Shown here: positions 9,148 through 18,830 of the stretch, piece after piece
Position numbering within the stretch: the first letter of the stretch is position 1
How the letters are laid out: each line of letters starts with the position of its first letter
DNA from: CAZELM01 sp964512995
Lineage (GTDB): Bacteria > CSSED10-310
Length of the DNA: 64,000 nt
Assembly (NCBI GenBank): GCA_964512995.1
Contig: CAZELM010000001.1
Location: forward strand, 62,001 to 126,000
Reading direction: 5' to 3'
Program-made: the position numbers and the translations under genes
Notes under the pieces: model-generated
Databases searched by the model: none
What the model saw: the letters and a program-made list of their open reading frames with translations, nothing else
What the model was told of the DNA's origin: nothing

Positions 9148-11523
9148 GTGAAAAAGAAATTTCGTAATTATTTCGCCAGTGTCCTGCAAGGGAAAGTCGT
9201 TTCCAGATGGGTGAATGCAGCTCTACTTATGGGGTTGTTCATGGCTACTGCATACATACTTACGCCAAGTCCTCAGGGATCGACGACCAATCTTGAGATC
9301 GGTGAGAAAGCATGGGAAGACGTCAAATCGAATTTTGATTTTACGGTCATTGATGAAGTGACCACCAAACGACGACGGCAGGAAGCAGAGAATGCGGTGT
9401 TGTCTGTCTATGATTATGACAGCAGTTTACGGGATAAGCTATACCAGCGCTTGGCAGAGATTTTTGGGAATTGGCGACAGAAGCTCAGGGAACGGCGAAT
9501 GCGGGAAACACTCGGGAGCACAAATCTGCCACTGGCTCCTCTGTTTATCACGCCGTCCAATTCGGCAACGCCCACTCCACCATCTGAAACCGATGATTAT
9601 GAACAGTTCTTAAGTGAAACCGGTCTCAAGATCTCACAGGAAGCATTCAAAGCACTCCAAACATTAAACTTTTCGATTGATGTTGAGCGGGGCGTTCGCA
9701 GTATTCTGGATCAGATATGTAACAATGCCATCGTAGGTGATCGGAACATGCTGTTGGAGCAAGCGAATGGAGGCCTGACCCAACGGGATCTGGCCAATAT
9801 GGAAGAGAAGAATATTTATAACCTGGTTTTGATCATCTCGCTGGAGGATGTATGGAGGGAAATCGATGCGCTTGCTGCGAAGGTAGTCCCTGATAATCAA
9901 AAAAAAGATGAACTGATCAAGGATTTGGTGGCAGAAGTTTCACGCGCCTTGATCCGGCCCAATCTCACGTTTAATATGCAGGAAACCCAGACTCGCCGAC
10001 GGCTGGCCAGGGATTCTATCAAACCGGTTTATTTCAACGTGACTGTTGGGGAGGTTATCGTCCATGCAGGTGAACGAGTTACTCCAGAAATAAAAATCCG
10101 GTTGGATCAATTGAATCGAATGGGCCAGGAGAGCCGCATCAGTGTCATATTTATCGGTAATCTGCTTCTGGTTGCTGTCTTGTTTCTGATAGCGACCATC
10201 TATATTAAACGCTTTCATCGGAACTTGATATCAGATCGGAGCCGGTTATTTTTAATCGGATTGATTACATTACTTCAGGTGATACTGGTAACAGTGTGCT
10301 GGAAATTGGCGACATTTATTCCGGATCTGATGACACAGTACCCGTTCGATCTGAAAGCGCCATACCGATTTGCAGTTCCCTTTGCCATTGGATCCATGCT
10401 CATGGCGCTTCTCGTCGATGTTGGAACCGCTGTTCTGTTCAGTTTCATTTTTGGTATTCTTGCCGGGATATTGGGTGAACGCGATTTTTTTATTGGATTA
10501 TATAGTATTATTTCGGGGTATTCTGCAGTATTTGCCGTGACGCAATACAAGCAGCGCACGATGATTATCCAGGGAGGATTCCTGGTCGGACTGGCCAATC
10601 TGACTGCAATCGTATTACTCCATTTTATCCGTGGTGAACTGGCTATTATGCCGATGGCGTTGTCTGGATTGGGAGCGATATTCAGTGGTCTTCTTCTGGC
10701 GATTATTGTGACCGCTATACTCCCCGTTCTCGAATGGCTTTTCAAAATTCCGACGGATATCCGGTTGTTGGAGTTATCGAATTTCAATCAACCGCTTCTG
10801 CGGGAACTGGCCATGGAAGCTCCCGGAACCCATCACCACAGCATCCTGGTTGGCGATCTGGCGGAGTGTGCTGCGGAGGCTATTGGTGCGAATTCGCTTC
10901 TCGCTCGGGTCGGAGCTTATTATCATGATATTGGAAAGATTTCCAAACCAAGTTATTTCATTGAGAATACATTCGGGAGAAATCCCCATGACGAATTGAC
11001 TCCCAACATGAGTGCCATGATCATTCGGAAACATGTTAAGGAAGGTGTCGAATTGGCGATGAGGTGGGGATTGGGAAGAGATATCATTCACATCATTGAG
11101 CAACACCATGGGACATCGCTGTTGACTTTTTTTTATGACAAAGCAGTATCGATCGAACATAACGATAAAGAAAATATTTCAGAGGATGTTTTTCGATATC
11201 CTGGACCAAAACCTCGTAGTAAAGAAGCCGCGATTGTGTTGATTGCGGATGCGGTGGAGGCGGCTGCTCGCAGTATATCATCACCATCAACATCCTCCCT
11301 GAAATCGATGGTGAGTAAGATAACCTTGTCCAAATTCCAGGATCATCAGTTTGATGATTGTGAATTGACGTTCAGGGAGTTGACTATTATTGCAGAAAGC
11401 CTTTATCATCGCCTTCTCCGGAATTATCATAGTCGTATAAAATATCCGGGTTTTGATTTTGACCATCACCAAAAGGACGGCACAATCAGTGAAACGAAAC
11501 CAAGAAACGGCCAAGACTCATGA
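9148..11523 (+). CDS. pgpH: 7TM HD-domain phosphohydrolase PgpH (c-di-AMP phosphodiesterase)
   Basis: Membrane cyclic-di-AMP phosphodiesterase of the YqfF/PgpH family. The 791 residues are arranged as an N-terminal membrane helix, a large extracytoplasmic 7TMR-HDED domain (about 45-325), seven transmembrane helices (about 330-545) and a cytoplasmic HD domain (about 560-760). The HD metal site is visible as THHHSILVGDLAE, YYHDIGK and IIEQHHGTS. It starts with GTG and has a weak ribosome site. The ATGA overlap with ybeY couples the two. It implies c-di-AMP signalling in this organism, although no cyclase is in the window. Confidence 0.92.
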   Translation: MKKKFRNYFASVLQGKVVSRWVNAALLMGLFMATAYILTPSPQGSTTNLEIGEKAWEDVKSNFDFTVIDEVTTKRRRQEAENAVLSVYDYDSSLRDKLYQRLAEIFGNWRQKLRERRMRETLGSTNLPLAPLFITPSNSATPTPPSETDDYEQFLSETGLKISQEAFKALQTLNFSIDVERGVRSILDQICNNAIVGDRNMLLEQANGGLTQRDLANMEEKNIYNLVLIISLEDVWREIDALAAKVVPDNQKKDELIKDLVAEVSRALIRPNLTFNMQETQTRRRLARDSIKPVYFNVTVGEVIVHAGERVTPEIKIRLDQLNRMGQESRISVIFIGNLLLVAVLFLIATIYIKRFHRNLISDRSRLFLIGLITLLQVILVTVCWKLATFIPDLMTQYPFDLKAPYRFAVPFAIGSMLMALLVDVGTAVLFSFIFGILAGILGERDFFIGLYSIISGYSAVFAVTQYKQRTMIIQGGFLVGLANLTAIVLLHFIRGELAIMPMALSGLGAIFSGLLLAIIVTAILPVLEWLFKIPTDIRLLELSNFNQPLLRELAMEAPGTHHHSILVGDLAECAAEAIGANSLLARVGAYYHDIGKISKPSYFIENTFGRNPHDELTPNMSAMIIRKHVKEGVELAMRWGLGRDIIHIIEQHHGTSLLTFFYDKAVSIEHNDKENISEDVFRYPGPKPRSKEAAIVLIADAVEAAARSISSPSTSSLKSMVSKITLSKFQDHQFDDCELTFRELTIIAESLYHRLLRNYHSRIKYPGFDFDHHQKDGTISETKPRNGQDS

Positions 11524-12014
11524 CTGTTGACCTTAGTGATCATCGTGAACATGGAACGATCGACATAAATTTGGATAAATTAAATAACATCCTGGAACAA
11601 GTCGTTCGAATTCTGGAGTTTCCATCCGGAGATATTGAAGTGACTCTGGTGGATCCTGAAACGATTCGGGAGCTGAACAGACAATATCGAAATATTGATT
11701 CTGTAACGAATGTGTTATCATTCTCCCTTCACCTCGACCAATCGCCACAGGTCACCTCCGATCAAATACACGATTTTTCCGAAATCGTACCCCCCAATCT
11801 GCTTGGGGAGGTTATCCTTTGTGTTGAAAAAATCCGGGATGATGCCAATCAGGCGGAAGTATCGCTGGACTGGGAGCTTATCCGAATGAGTATTCATGGA
11901 ATGTTACATCTCATCGGCTTTGAGCACGATACGGATATGGATTATGAGAAGATGAATAAGCAAGAGATGATCGCTGGCAAGTTCATTGAGACCATGGATT
12001 ACCGGGTGACCTGA
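11520..12014 (+). CDS. ybeY: endoribonuclease YbeY
   Basis: Zinc endoribonuclease for 16S rRNA 3'-end maturation and ribosome quality control. The 164-residue protein has the family N-terminal strand IEVTLVDPETIRELNRQYR, SVTNVLSFSL, and the three-His zinc motif SIHGMLHLIGFEHD near the C-terminus. The start overlaps the pgpH stop (ATGA at 11520-11523), and corC begins one base after its stop. The phoH-pgpH-ybeY-corC-era order is a widely conserved arrangement. Confidence 0.95.
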   Translation: MTVDLSDHREHGTIDINLDKLNNILEQVVRILEFPSGDIEVTLVDPETIRELNRQYRNIDSVTNVLSFSLHLDQSPQVTSDQIHDFSEIVPPNLLGEVILCVEKIRDDANQAEVSLDWELIRMSIHGMLHLIGFEHDTDMDYEKMNKQEMIAGKFIETMDYRVT

Positions 12015-12015
12015 T

Positions 12016-13305
12016 ATGGAAGTTCCGTATATAAATAATTTGTTCTTGGTCTTTTCTTTTTTATCAGCAACGTTCCTTTTATATTATTCTTCAGCGCTTC
12101 AACGCTTAAATTCCGCTCAGATTGAAAAATTGTTCGACATCCAGGATGACGAGTATTTCCGTGGAATACGTGTAACTCTGGTCGTGTTGAGTGTTCGATT
12201 GGGTGCTTTATGCATCGAACTGCTGTTTTTATTTTTGCTGATGATCAAGATCATCAGCAGTACCGGATGGAACTGGAGAACGGGTCTGGTATTTTTTTCC
12301 ATCGGATTGGGATTTCAGACGCTGAGCCGGATCTACTTGCCATACAGCCTTCCCCTGAGAGAAAGAGAATCCCTGAGCACTCTTGAAGTCAGCATTTTTC
12401 TACTGTGTGCGTATGTTTTTTTTGTCCCATCCTACATTCTGGAAAAGACCGCGTTTCGGTTGCTGGTGATGTTATATCCCAAAACCGATGATGAACGCAT
12501 CGCTGAGGCGGAAGAGACGATCAAATCCATTATCAATACTGGAGAGAAGGAAGGGATATTCAAAGAAGAGGAAGGTGAGCTGTTGCAATCGATCGTAGAT
12601 TTTTCCGAGACTATTGCCAGAGAAGTCATGACGCCCCGCATCGACCTGCAATGTATTGAAATCACCTCTTCAATCGAACATTTTCTCAAACTGGTCATCG
12701 AAACAGGATATTCGAAAATTCCCGCTTTTCGTGAACGGATTGATAATATCGAAGGCATACTCTATGCAAAAGATTTGTTGAAATTCTGGCGAAACGACGA
12801 TCAATCTGTGCCATTGGTGCAGATCGCTCGACCGGCGTATTTTGTTCCGGAAACAAAAAAAGTGAGGAGTCTGTTGCGGGAATTCCAGCAGGAGAAGGTC
12901 CACATGGCCATTGTCGTGGATGAATATGGTGGTGTTGCTGGTGTTGTGACCATTGAGGATCTTCTGGAGGAAATCGTCGGAGAAATCCATGATGAATATG
13001 ATACGGAGCAGGAAATGTTGCATCTGCTGGGAGAAAACACCTGGATCGTCGATGCCAGAATGGATCTGGATGAGCTCTCTGACATGATCGATGTGGAGTT
13101 TCCGGAAGAAAGTTATGAAACATTGGGTGGCTTTTTATTCGATCTGATCGGCCGCATACCCGCTCCCGGTGAAACTCACCGATATAAAAATCTGAGATTC
13201 GAGATCAAGGAAGCGGATGCTCGCCGCATACGAAAAGCAATCATTTATCGGGAATTAGTTTCTGATGAAGAAACAAAGGAAAGCAAAGGCAATGAACAAA
13301 ACTAA
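12016..13305 (+). CDS. CorC/HlyC-type CBS-domain membrane protein
   Basis: Transporter-associated family related to CorC/CorB magnesium-export proteins and older 'hemolysin C' annotations. About 130 N-terminal residues form three to four hydrophobic segments (DUF21-like). A cytoplasmic CBS pair follows (about 200-320; VMTPRIDLQCIEI ... VHMAIVVDEYGGVAGVVTIEDLLEEIVGEI), then a C-terminal CorC_HlyC domain (about 335-415) with LGGFLFDLIGRIP. Lies one base after ybeY and overlaps era. Role in Mg2+ efflux is from family knowledge; transport itself is not shown here. Confidence 0.9.
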   Translation: MEVPYINNLFLVFSFLSATFLLYYSSALQRLNSAQIEKLFDIQDDEYFRGIRVTLVVLSVRLGALCIELLFLFLLMIKIISSTGWNWRTGLVFFSIGLGFQTLSRIYLPYSLPLRERESLSTLEVSIFLLCAYVFFVPSYILEKTAFRLLVMLYPKTDDERIAEAEETIKSIINTGEKEGIFKEEEGELLQSIVDFSETIAREVMTPRIDLQCIEITSSIEHFLKLVIETGYSKIPAFRERIDNIEGILYAKDLLKFWRNDDQSVPLVQIARPAYFVPETKKVRSLLREFQQEKVHMAIVVDEYGGVAGVVTIEDLLEEIVGEIHDEYDTEQEMLHLLGENTWIVDARMDLDELSDMIDVEFPEESYETLGGFLFDLIGRIPAPGETHRYKNLRFEIKEADARRIRKAIIYRELVSDEETKESKGNEQN

Positions 13306-14194
13306 TCTCGAGCCATTTCGAGCTGGATTTGTTGGTTTACTGGGATGGACAAATGTCGGGAAATCGACGTTGATTAATCAACTGACTGGCATGCATATTG
13401 CTATAATAGCCGACAGTCCCCAAACAACCCGGCACCGTCTGATTGGAATTGTACAGGGGAACCGATATCAGATCGCCTTTATCGATACTCCCGGTATTCA
13501 CGAACCGCGTCAGGAGCTGTCTCGCAGGATGATTGCTACAACATGGTCGACGATGGACAATATGGATGCCATAGTCTGGATGGTCTTTCCGGATAAATCA
13601 CCGGAGATGCAATTTCGCCAGTTTGAAAGAAAAATCCAGGCACTGACGTGTCCTGTCATTGTCGCGATCAATAAAGTCGATACTATTCCCAAAGACCAAT
13701 TATTACCGCTTCTCACTGGCTTCCATCGGATTACAAATGCAGAGGTCATCCCAATATCTGCTTTGACAGGTGAAAATCTCTGGCGATTAATGGACTTGCT
13801 GGTAACGCAACTCCCCGAAAATGAGCCGATGTTCCCCGAAGATCAGGTCACCGACCAGCCAGAGCGAATCATTTCGGCTGAGATGATTCGGGAGCAGGCC
13901 ATTTTGATGACGTACCAGGAAATCCCGCATGTGCTGAATGTGGAAGTGGAGTCGTTCAAAGAAGAGACAGAGAGAAACATGATCACGATTTCTGCGGTCA
14001 TTTATGTTGAAAAGATCAGTCAGAAAGGGATTGTCATTGGAAATCAGGGGATCATGCTGAAAAAAATCGGAACAGCCGCTCGAATGAACCTGGAACAGTT
14101 TTTTGGAGCAAAGGTCAATTTGAAACTCTGGGTGAAAGTTTCTCCAAATTGGAGGAATGATGAGCCGGCTCTCAAACGATTCGGTTTTTTATAA
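13292..14194 (+). CDS. era: GTPase Era
   Basis: Ribosome-assembly GTPase that binds the 3' end of 16S rRNA. GTPase motifs: G1 GWTNVGKST, G2 PQTTRHR, G3 DTPGI, G4 NKVD, G5 SALTGEN; the C-terminal KH domain includes VIGNQGIMLKKIG. The G1 loop has Trp where most Era proteins have Arg or Lys (GRPNVGKS). An in-frame ATG nine codons upstream (13265) is possible, but the ATG at 13292 has AAAGG six bases before it and overlaps corC by only 14 bp, so I prefer it (300 residues). Completes the rRNA-maturation block with ybeY. Confidence 0.95.
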   Translation: MNKTNLEPFRAGFVGLLGWTNVGKSTLINQLTGMHIAIIADSPQTTRHRLIGIVQGNRYQIAFIDTPGIHEPRQELSRRMIATTWSTMDNMDAIVWMVFPDKSPEMQFRQFERKIQALTCPVIVAINKVDTIPKDQLLPLLTGFHRITNAEVIPISALTGENLWRLMDLLVTQLPENEPMFPEDQVTDQPERIISAEMIREQAILMTYQEIPHVLNVEVESFKEETERNMITISAVIYVEKISQKGIVIGNQGIMLKKIGTAARMNLEQFFGAKVNLKLWVKVSPNWRNDEPALKRFGFL

Positions 14195-14301
14195 TTTCAT
14201 GTCGTCTGACAGTTCCCTGTAGATTATTGATTTTCAGGATTATGTTCCACTGCATGGCCGAATAGAATTCGTGATATTCATTGTGATGCTGGATTGATGC
14301 T

Positions 14302-15780
14302 GTGGCAAAATTAACCGTTTTGGTAGATAATCGTCCAATACAAAATTATCGTATTATCGATAAAATTACCATCGGTCGAGATTCGAATAATCATATCCAG
14401 TTGTTGGACAATAAAGTATCTCGACGGCATTCGATCATCGAACATATCAAAGGATTTTATATTGTCAGGGATCTGGGCAGCCGGAACGGTACCTTCCTCA
14501 ATGAAGTCCCCATTTGGGAAAGTGAATTAAATACAGGGGATCGTATTCGAGTCGGTGAAACGCTCATTTTATTTGAAGAAGAGATTCCCTGGGAATCGCA
14601 GGATATACTGAACTCCCAGGATGCTGATACGATCCTGTCGGATCGAAGCATCTTCGTGCCATCTCCCGTTGATATCCGAAATCTGGCGGAATTACGAATC
14701 GGAGATGAAACCATACCGAAAATGAAAGAAAAAATCGCTGGCCTTGGCGTTTTATTGGAGGCGTATCACAGTTTCTGCAAAGCGGATACCTCGCATCGGC
14801 TACTCTTATCAGTGGTTCATCAGATCTCAAAGCTGTTTGCTGTCGATCATATCTCGATTTTGATGAGAGATGATAACTCTCAGACATGGGTACCGGTTCT
14901 CTCCCGGCATCACGAAGATAAAAAAAATGCGCCGGATTGCCCTGGCATTCTTTTGAAACGAGTCCTGACAGAACGAATCTCGTTGCTGCTTTTTAATTCG
15001 CCCAAACAGGATCGCTCAACGAGCCTTCACCAATATGCTGATGAGCCATTGATTGATATCGGTGTCCCATTACAGGGCCGTGAATGCATTGTGGGTGTCA
15101 TTTATATGCAGATGAAGAGCACTCAGAAACTGTTCACTGAAGGAGTTTTGGAAATTCTGACCGCTATCGGTATGTCTGCCGGAAATGTGCTGGAAAAGCT
15201 CATGCAATGGGAAAAAGCGAAGAATATCCGTTCTGAATTGGTCAAGACCATGGTGCCTTATCTGGAGCTATTGATGACAAAATCAAAAAGACATTCTCTG
15301 AGAGTTGCAGGTCTGGCCTCCAACATTGCATTGAAGATGGGAATTTCCGGGATCGAGTTGGAACGATTGGAACTCGCGGGACTGTTACACGGAATTCACT
15401 CGACACATATGAACAATACTGTGCATCTTTCTTTTGCTGGTTTGGATATCGATCCAGAACTGCCAGCCGACAGCGATTCCCTTCGACATATCGATGGGAT
15501 CTCCGACATCGCGCAGATGATCCGATATCAATCAGAGAACTTTGATGGGAGCGGTGATCCGGACCACCTGAGAGAAACGGAAATTCCATTGGGCAGTCGA
15601 ATCATTGCGGTGTCATGTGCATTCGATGAGATGATCCATGCTGCCGAGGCATCCATCCAGCAAAACGCTATTGATATAGCCATGAGAGAAATCATGAAGC
15701 GGAGGGGAACACGATTTGATCCGGAGGTTGTCAAAGCGTTCCAGGAATGTATGATATCAGGCGGGGAGAAAGATGCATGA
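14302..15780 (+). CDS. FHA-GAF protein with degenerate HD-GYP domain
   Basis: Predicted cytoplasmic signalling protein of 492 residues. FHA domain (about 5-92) with the phosphothreonine-site residues IGRDSNNHI, VSRRHS and GSRNGTF; GAF domain (about 150-300); C-terminal HD-GYP-like domain (about 315-480). In the last, the metal His-Asp pair reads His363-Gly364 (LLHGIH), the HHE motif reads QSE, and GYP reads GDP (FDGSGDP), so phosphodiesterase activity is unlikely. The FHA domain suggests it reads Ser/Thr-kinase signalling; a matching membrane kinase is at 41281-43755. GTG start with no clear ribosome site, 107 bp after era. Confidence 0.85.
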   Translation: MAKLTVLVDNRPIQNYRIIDKITIGRDSNNHIQLLDNKVSRRHSIIEHIKGFYIVRDLGSRNGTFLNEVPIWESELNTGDRIRVGETLILFEEEIPWESQDILNSQDADTILSDRSIFVPSPVDIRNLAELRIGDETIPKMKEKIAGLGVLLEAYHSFCKADTSHRLLLSVVHQISKLFAVDHISILMRDDNSQTWVPVLSRHHEDKKNAPDCPGILLKRVLTERISLLLFNSPKQDRSTSLHQYADEPLIDIGVPLQGRECIVGVIYMQMKSTQKLFTEGVLEILTAIGMSAGNVLEKLMQWEKAKNIRSELVKTMVPYLELLMTKSKRHSLRVAGLASNIALKMGISGIELERLELAGLLHGIHSTHMNNTVHLSFAGLDIDPELPADSDSLRHIDGISDIAQMIRYQSENFDGSGDPDHLRETEIPLGSRIIAVSCAFDEMIHAAEASIQQNAIDIAMREIMKRRGTRFDPEVVKAFQECMISGGEKDA

Positions 15781-15898
15781 TAACCTCCCGGAGAATCAGA
15801 TGGTGCGCCGGTGCTTCGACCATTACGAGTGTGGGACTCGCCGGTTGCCTCGGGATATTGACAGGTTTCTTGAGTCACGATTGAATTCAATCAATTGA
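15773..15898 (+). CDS. possible small charged protein, 41 residues
   Basis: A short frame starts at an ATG preceded by GGGGAGAAAG, a good ribosome site located inside the end of the FHA gene, and overlaps that gene's stop by 8 bp. It stops 13 bp before the epimerase start. The product is rich in Arg, Asp and Glu with two cysteines (RCFDHYECGTRRLPRD). It resembles nothing I recognise. The ribosome site and tight fit between neighbours make it a plausible real small gene. Confidence 0.4.
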   Translation: MHDNLPENQMVRRCFDHYECGTRRLPRDIDRFLESRLNSIN

Positions 15899-15911
15899 AA
15901 GAGAGGGGAAT

Positions 15912-17048
15912 ATGACAGCTAAATCGATTTTGGTAACCGGAGGAGCTGGTTTTGTGGGATCACACCTGGTGGATAAACTCGTTTCTCTCGGTCATAATGT
16001 CACCATTTTTGATAATCTGGAGCCGCAGGTTCATGGTGGGAAACTGCCTTCATATTTGAACCGGGATGCGGAATTCATTCAGGGTGACGTCCGGGATGAA
16101 CAGACATTGGCTGACGCGATGCGTGGGAAGGAGATTATTTTCCATGAAGCAGCTGCTGTTGGCGTCGGGCAGTCCATGTACCAGATACGAAAATATACCG
16201 ATTACAACTCAACAGGTGGAGCCACCCTTTTGGAAATTCTTGTGAATCGTCCGGAGATTTCGAAAAAAGTGGAGAAAGTCATTGTGGCATCATCCATGTC
16301 GATTTACGGAGAGGGAATGTATCAGTGCGCCGATTGCGGAATTGTGTATCCAAAACTCCGGTCAATGGCTCAATTAACCCGAAAGGAATGGGACATCATC
16401 TGCCCGACATGTTCGCAACCTGTTGCGCATGTCGGAACAACTGAAACAAAACCACTGTTTCCGACATCGATTTATGCCATCACTAAACGGGATCATGAAG
16501 AAATGTTTTTGGTCACTGGCCGAAGCTACAAGATTCCGACTGTTGCTTTGCGGTATTTCAATATTTATGGCTCTCGCCAGGCGCTTTCCAATCCATATAC
16601 TGGAGTGGCTGCAATTTTTTCATCCCGGATACTGAATCAGAAACCACCGGTAATCTATGAGGATGGATTGCAGAGCCGTGATTTTGTGCATGTGTCCGAT
16701 ATTGTCCAGGCGAATATATTGGCAATGGAAAAACCCGAAGCGGATTATGAGGAGTTCAATGTGGGGACAGGACGTCATTTTTCCGTGAAGGATGTCGGGG
16801 AGATGCTGTTGAAGCATCTGGCTCCGAATAGCAATATTCAACTGGACATCCAGCATAAATTCCGGGAAGGCGATATTCGGCACTGTTATGCAGATATCAC
16901 AAAAATCAGTCAGCGTTTGGGATATAAACCCTGTGTAAAATTTGAAGATGGCATTAAAATACTGACCGAATGGGTTGCCACTCAACAGGTTGAGGATGGC
17001 TTTGAATCGGCACGGGCAGAGTTGGAACAACGTGGACTGGCGACATAA
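15912..17048 (+). CDS. NAD-dependent sugar epimerase/dehydratase with Cys-rich insertion
   Basis: Extended short-chain dehydrogenase acting on nucleotide sugars (UDP-glucose 4-epimerase or dTDP-rhamnose 4-epimerase-like). N-terminal Rossmann motif VTGGAGFVGSHL, DNLEPQ, then SSMSIYGEG with catalytic Ser, and YAITKRDHE holding the YxxxK pair. Between these lies an insertion of about 45 residues with two CxxC pairs (CADC and CPTC), which probably binds zinc; this insertion is seen in some dTDP-L-rhamnose 4-epimerase-like proteins. The 378 residues are slightly long because of it. GAGAGGGG precedes the ATG. The exact sugar is uncertain. Confidence 0.85.
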   Translation: MTAKSILVTGGAGFVGSHLVDKLVSLGHNVTIFDNLEPQVHGGKLPSYLNRDAEFIQGDVRDEQTLADAMRGKEIIFHEAAAVGVGQSMYQIRKYTDYNSTGGATLLEILVNRPEISKKVEKVIVASSMSIYGEGMYQCADCGIVYPKLRSMAQLTRKEWDIICPTCSQPVAHVGTTETKPLFPTSIYAITKRDHEEMFLVTGRSYKIPTVALRYFNIYGSRQALSNPYTGVAAIFSSRILNQKPPVIYEDGLQSRDFVHVSDIVQANILAMEKPEADYEEFNVGTGRHFSVKDVGEMLLKHLAPNSNIQLDIQHKFREGDIRHCYADITKISQRLGYKPCVKFEDGIKILTEWVATQQVEDGFESARAELEQRGLAT

Positions 17049-17054
17049 TTATTT

Positions 17055-18830
17055 ATGAAATCCACCGATCCTTCTACTGGCTCCGTCCCGGTCTTATTGA
17101 CCGAGCAGCTTAAAAAGTGTGCCGTGAAGCATGGAGAAAAGACCGCTATCTATCATTTGGAACAGCGTATTTCCTACATCCAACTCGATCACTGGGTGGA
17201 CAAACTGGGATCTGATCTGGTGGCACTTGGGGTTCGTCCAGGTGATCGAGTTATCCTGTCACTCCATCGTAAACCCGAGCTGATCGCCAGTTTTCTGGCG
17301 GTTTTTCGAGCGGGTGGCATTGCGGTCCCCATCGATTTTCGGTTGTCCCTGTCAGAAGCAAACGAGATCTATCAGATGGTCAGACCAAGCGGCGCGATCA
17401 TGCATCAGGATATTTTCAATCAGATTGGTATTTCTGACGCTTTTCAATGGACGATCATCCACGATTCTGACAAACCGGTTCAGCCGATGCAATTGCAGAG
17501 CCCATTCTCCGGAAACATGGCATACCCGTTTCCGAATCTTTCGGAAAGTGATCCGATATATCTGAATTTTACATCCGGTAGTACCGGCCGGTCGAAAGCG
17601 GCAATCGCAACACACCTCACGTTATACGCCAATACAAGCGCCTGTGTTGATGTGTTTCATCTGACATCATCGGATGTACATCTGCCGTTATTCGGTGTCA
17701 TGACGCATCCACATGAAAATTTCTGTCGAGCGCTCTTTACGGGAGCTTCCGTTGTCCTGCTGGACAATCTGTATCCGCGCTCGATTGCGCAGGCGATCCA
17801 GACATTTCAGGTCACGTGTGTCATGGCGGTTCCACCGGTCTATGAGTTGCTTCTTCCGTTTTTAGACAACAAGGCATTTGATTTTTCCAGTTTACGGCTG
17901 GTGGAAAGTGGCGGGATGGCAACTCAGGAATCTTTGATCATGCAATTTCGGGAAAAAGCTTTGGTTCCGATCCTCCCGGTGTGGGGAAGTACGGAAACGA
18001 TGGGTGTCGCTTTTGCTACGGACTTGACCGGAAAATCTCCTGCCGGTTCAGTGGGGAAGGCACTACCGGGATATGAAGTTCGAATCGTCTCTCCGGATGA
18101 GGGTGATCATCCTGCGGGGGATGTGGGTGAGTTATGGCTGAAGGGACCATCTGTAATGAAAGGTTATTGGCAGGATGAATCTGAAAACCAGCAGATTCTT
18201 GGCGATGGATGGTACAAAACCGGCGATTTGTTCCATTGCGATGACAAGGGCAATTATTATTTCCGGGGTCGGAAAGATGCCTTGATCAAAGTGGGTGGTT
18301 TGAAAGTTTATCCGGCAGAAATTGAAGCGGTATTATTTTCTCATCCATTGATACGAGAAGCGATTGTGATACCGTTCAATGACCGGTTACGAGGCTGGGT
18401 TCCACTTGCTGCGGTTGTGATCGAACCGGGTGAAACATTGACGGAATCACAATTGCGGCAGTTTCTGAAGGAAAAACTGGCCCGATATAAGCTGCCCCGG
18501 ATCATTCGGTTTCTGCCTGTCCTGCCCCGAACACCCGCTGGGAAAATCGACCGAAAAGCAATTACTCTGACTGCCGGTTCCGATGATCATCCTCCGGATC
18601 TGTCACTACGTCTTCGGCAGAAAGCCATTGATCTGAAGATACTACATCTGTTGAATGAACGTCTGAAAATCAGTCTCGAACTGGAGAAAATTTCATCGAT
18701 GACTGGATTTCAACCGGAGCGCATCCAGGAGACGGTCCGGATGCTGAAGGAATTTAATCCAGGTCCGATTCATGATTCGATTATTGAAGAGTTGTTTCAG
18801 CGTATCCTGTCGATTCACCAGTTTCTATAA
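17055..18830 (+). CDS. AMP-forming acyl-CoA synthetase/ligase
   Basis: Adenylate-forming enzyme (ANL superfamily), activating a carboxylic acid as acyl-AMP and usually forming a CoA thioester. Visible: A3 phosphate loop FTSGSTGRSKA, A5 PVWGSTETMGV, A7/A8 YKTGDLF with FRGRKDALIKVGG, and the C-terminal Lys motif PRTPAGKIDRKA. The ligase is complete by about residue 500. About 80 further residues form a predicted helical tail (LKILHLLNERLKISLELEKI...) not usual in the family. It follows the epimerase by 6 bp and abuts the DAHP synthase gene. Substrate cannot be told. Confidence 0.85.
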   Translation: MKSTDPSTGSVPVLLTEQLKKCAVKHGEKTAIYHLEQRISYIQLDHWVDKLGSDLVALGVRPGDRVILSLHRKPELIASFLAVFRAGGIAVPIDFRLSLSEANEIYQMVRPSGAIMHQDIFNQIGISDAFQWTIIHDSDKPVQPMQLQSPFSGNMAYPFPNLSESDPIYLNFTSGSTGRSKAAIATHLTLYANTSACVDVFHLTSSDVHLPLFGVMTHPHENFCRALFTGASVVLLDNLYPRSIAQAIQTFQVTCVMAVPPVYELLLPFLDNKAFDFSSLRLVESGGMATQESLIMQFREKALVPILPVWGSTETMGVAFATDLTGKSPAGSVGKALPGYEVRIVSPDEGDHPAGDVGELWLKGPSVMKGYWQDESENQQILGDGWYKTGDLFHCDDKGNYYFRGRKDALIKVGGLKVYPAEIEAVLFSHPLIREAIVIPFNDRLRGWVPLAAVVIEPGETLTESQLRQFLKEKLARYKLPRIIRFLPVLPRTPAGKIDRKAITLTAGSDDHPPDLSLRLRQKAIDLKILHLLNERLKISLELEKISSMTGFQPERIQETVRMLKEFNPGPIHDSIIEELFQRILSIHQFL

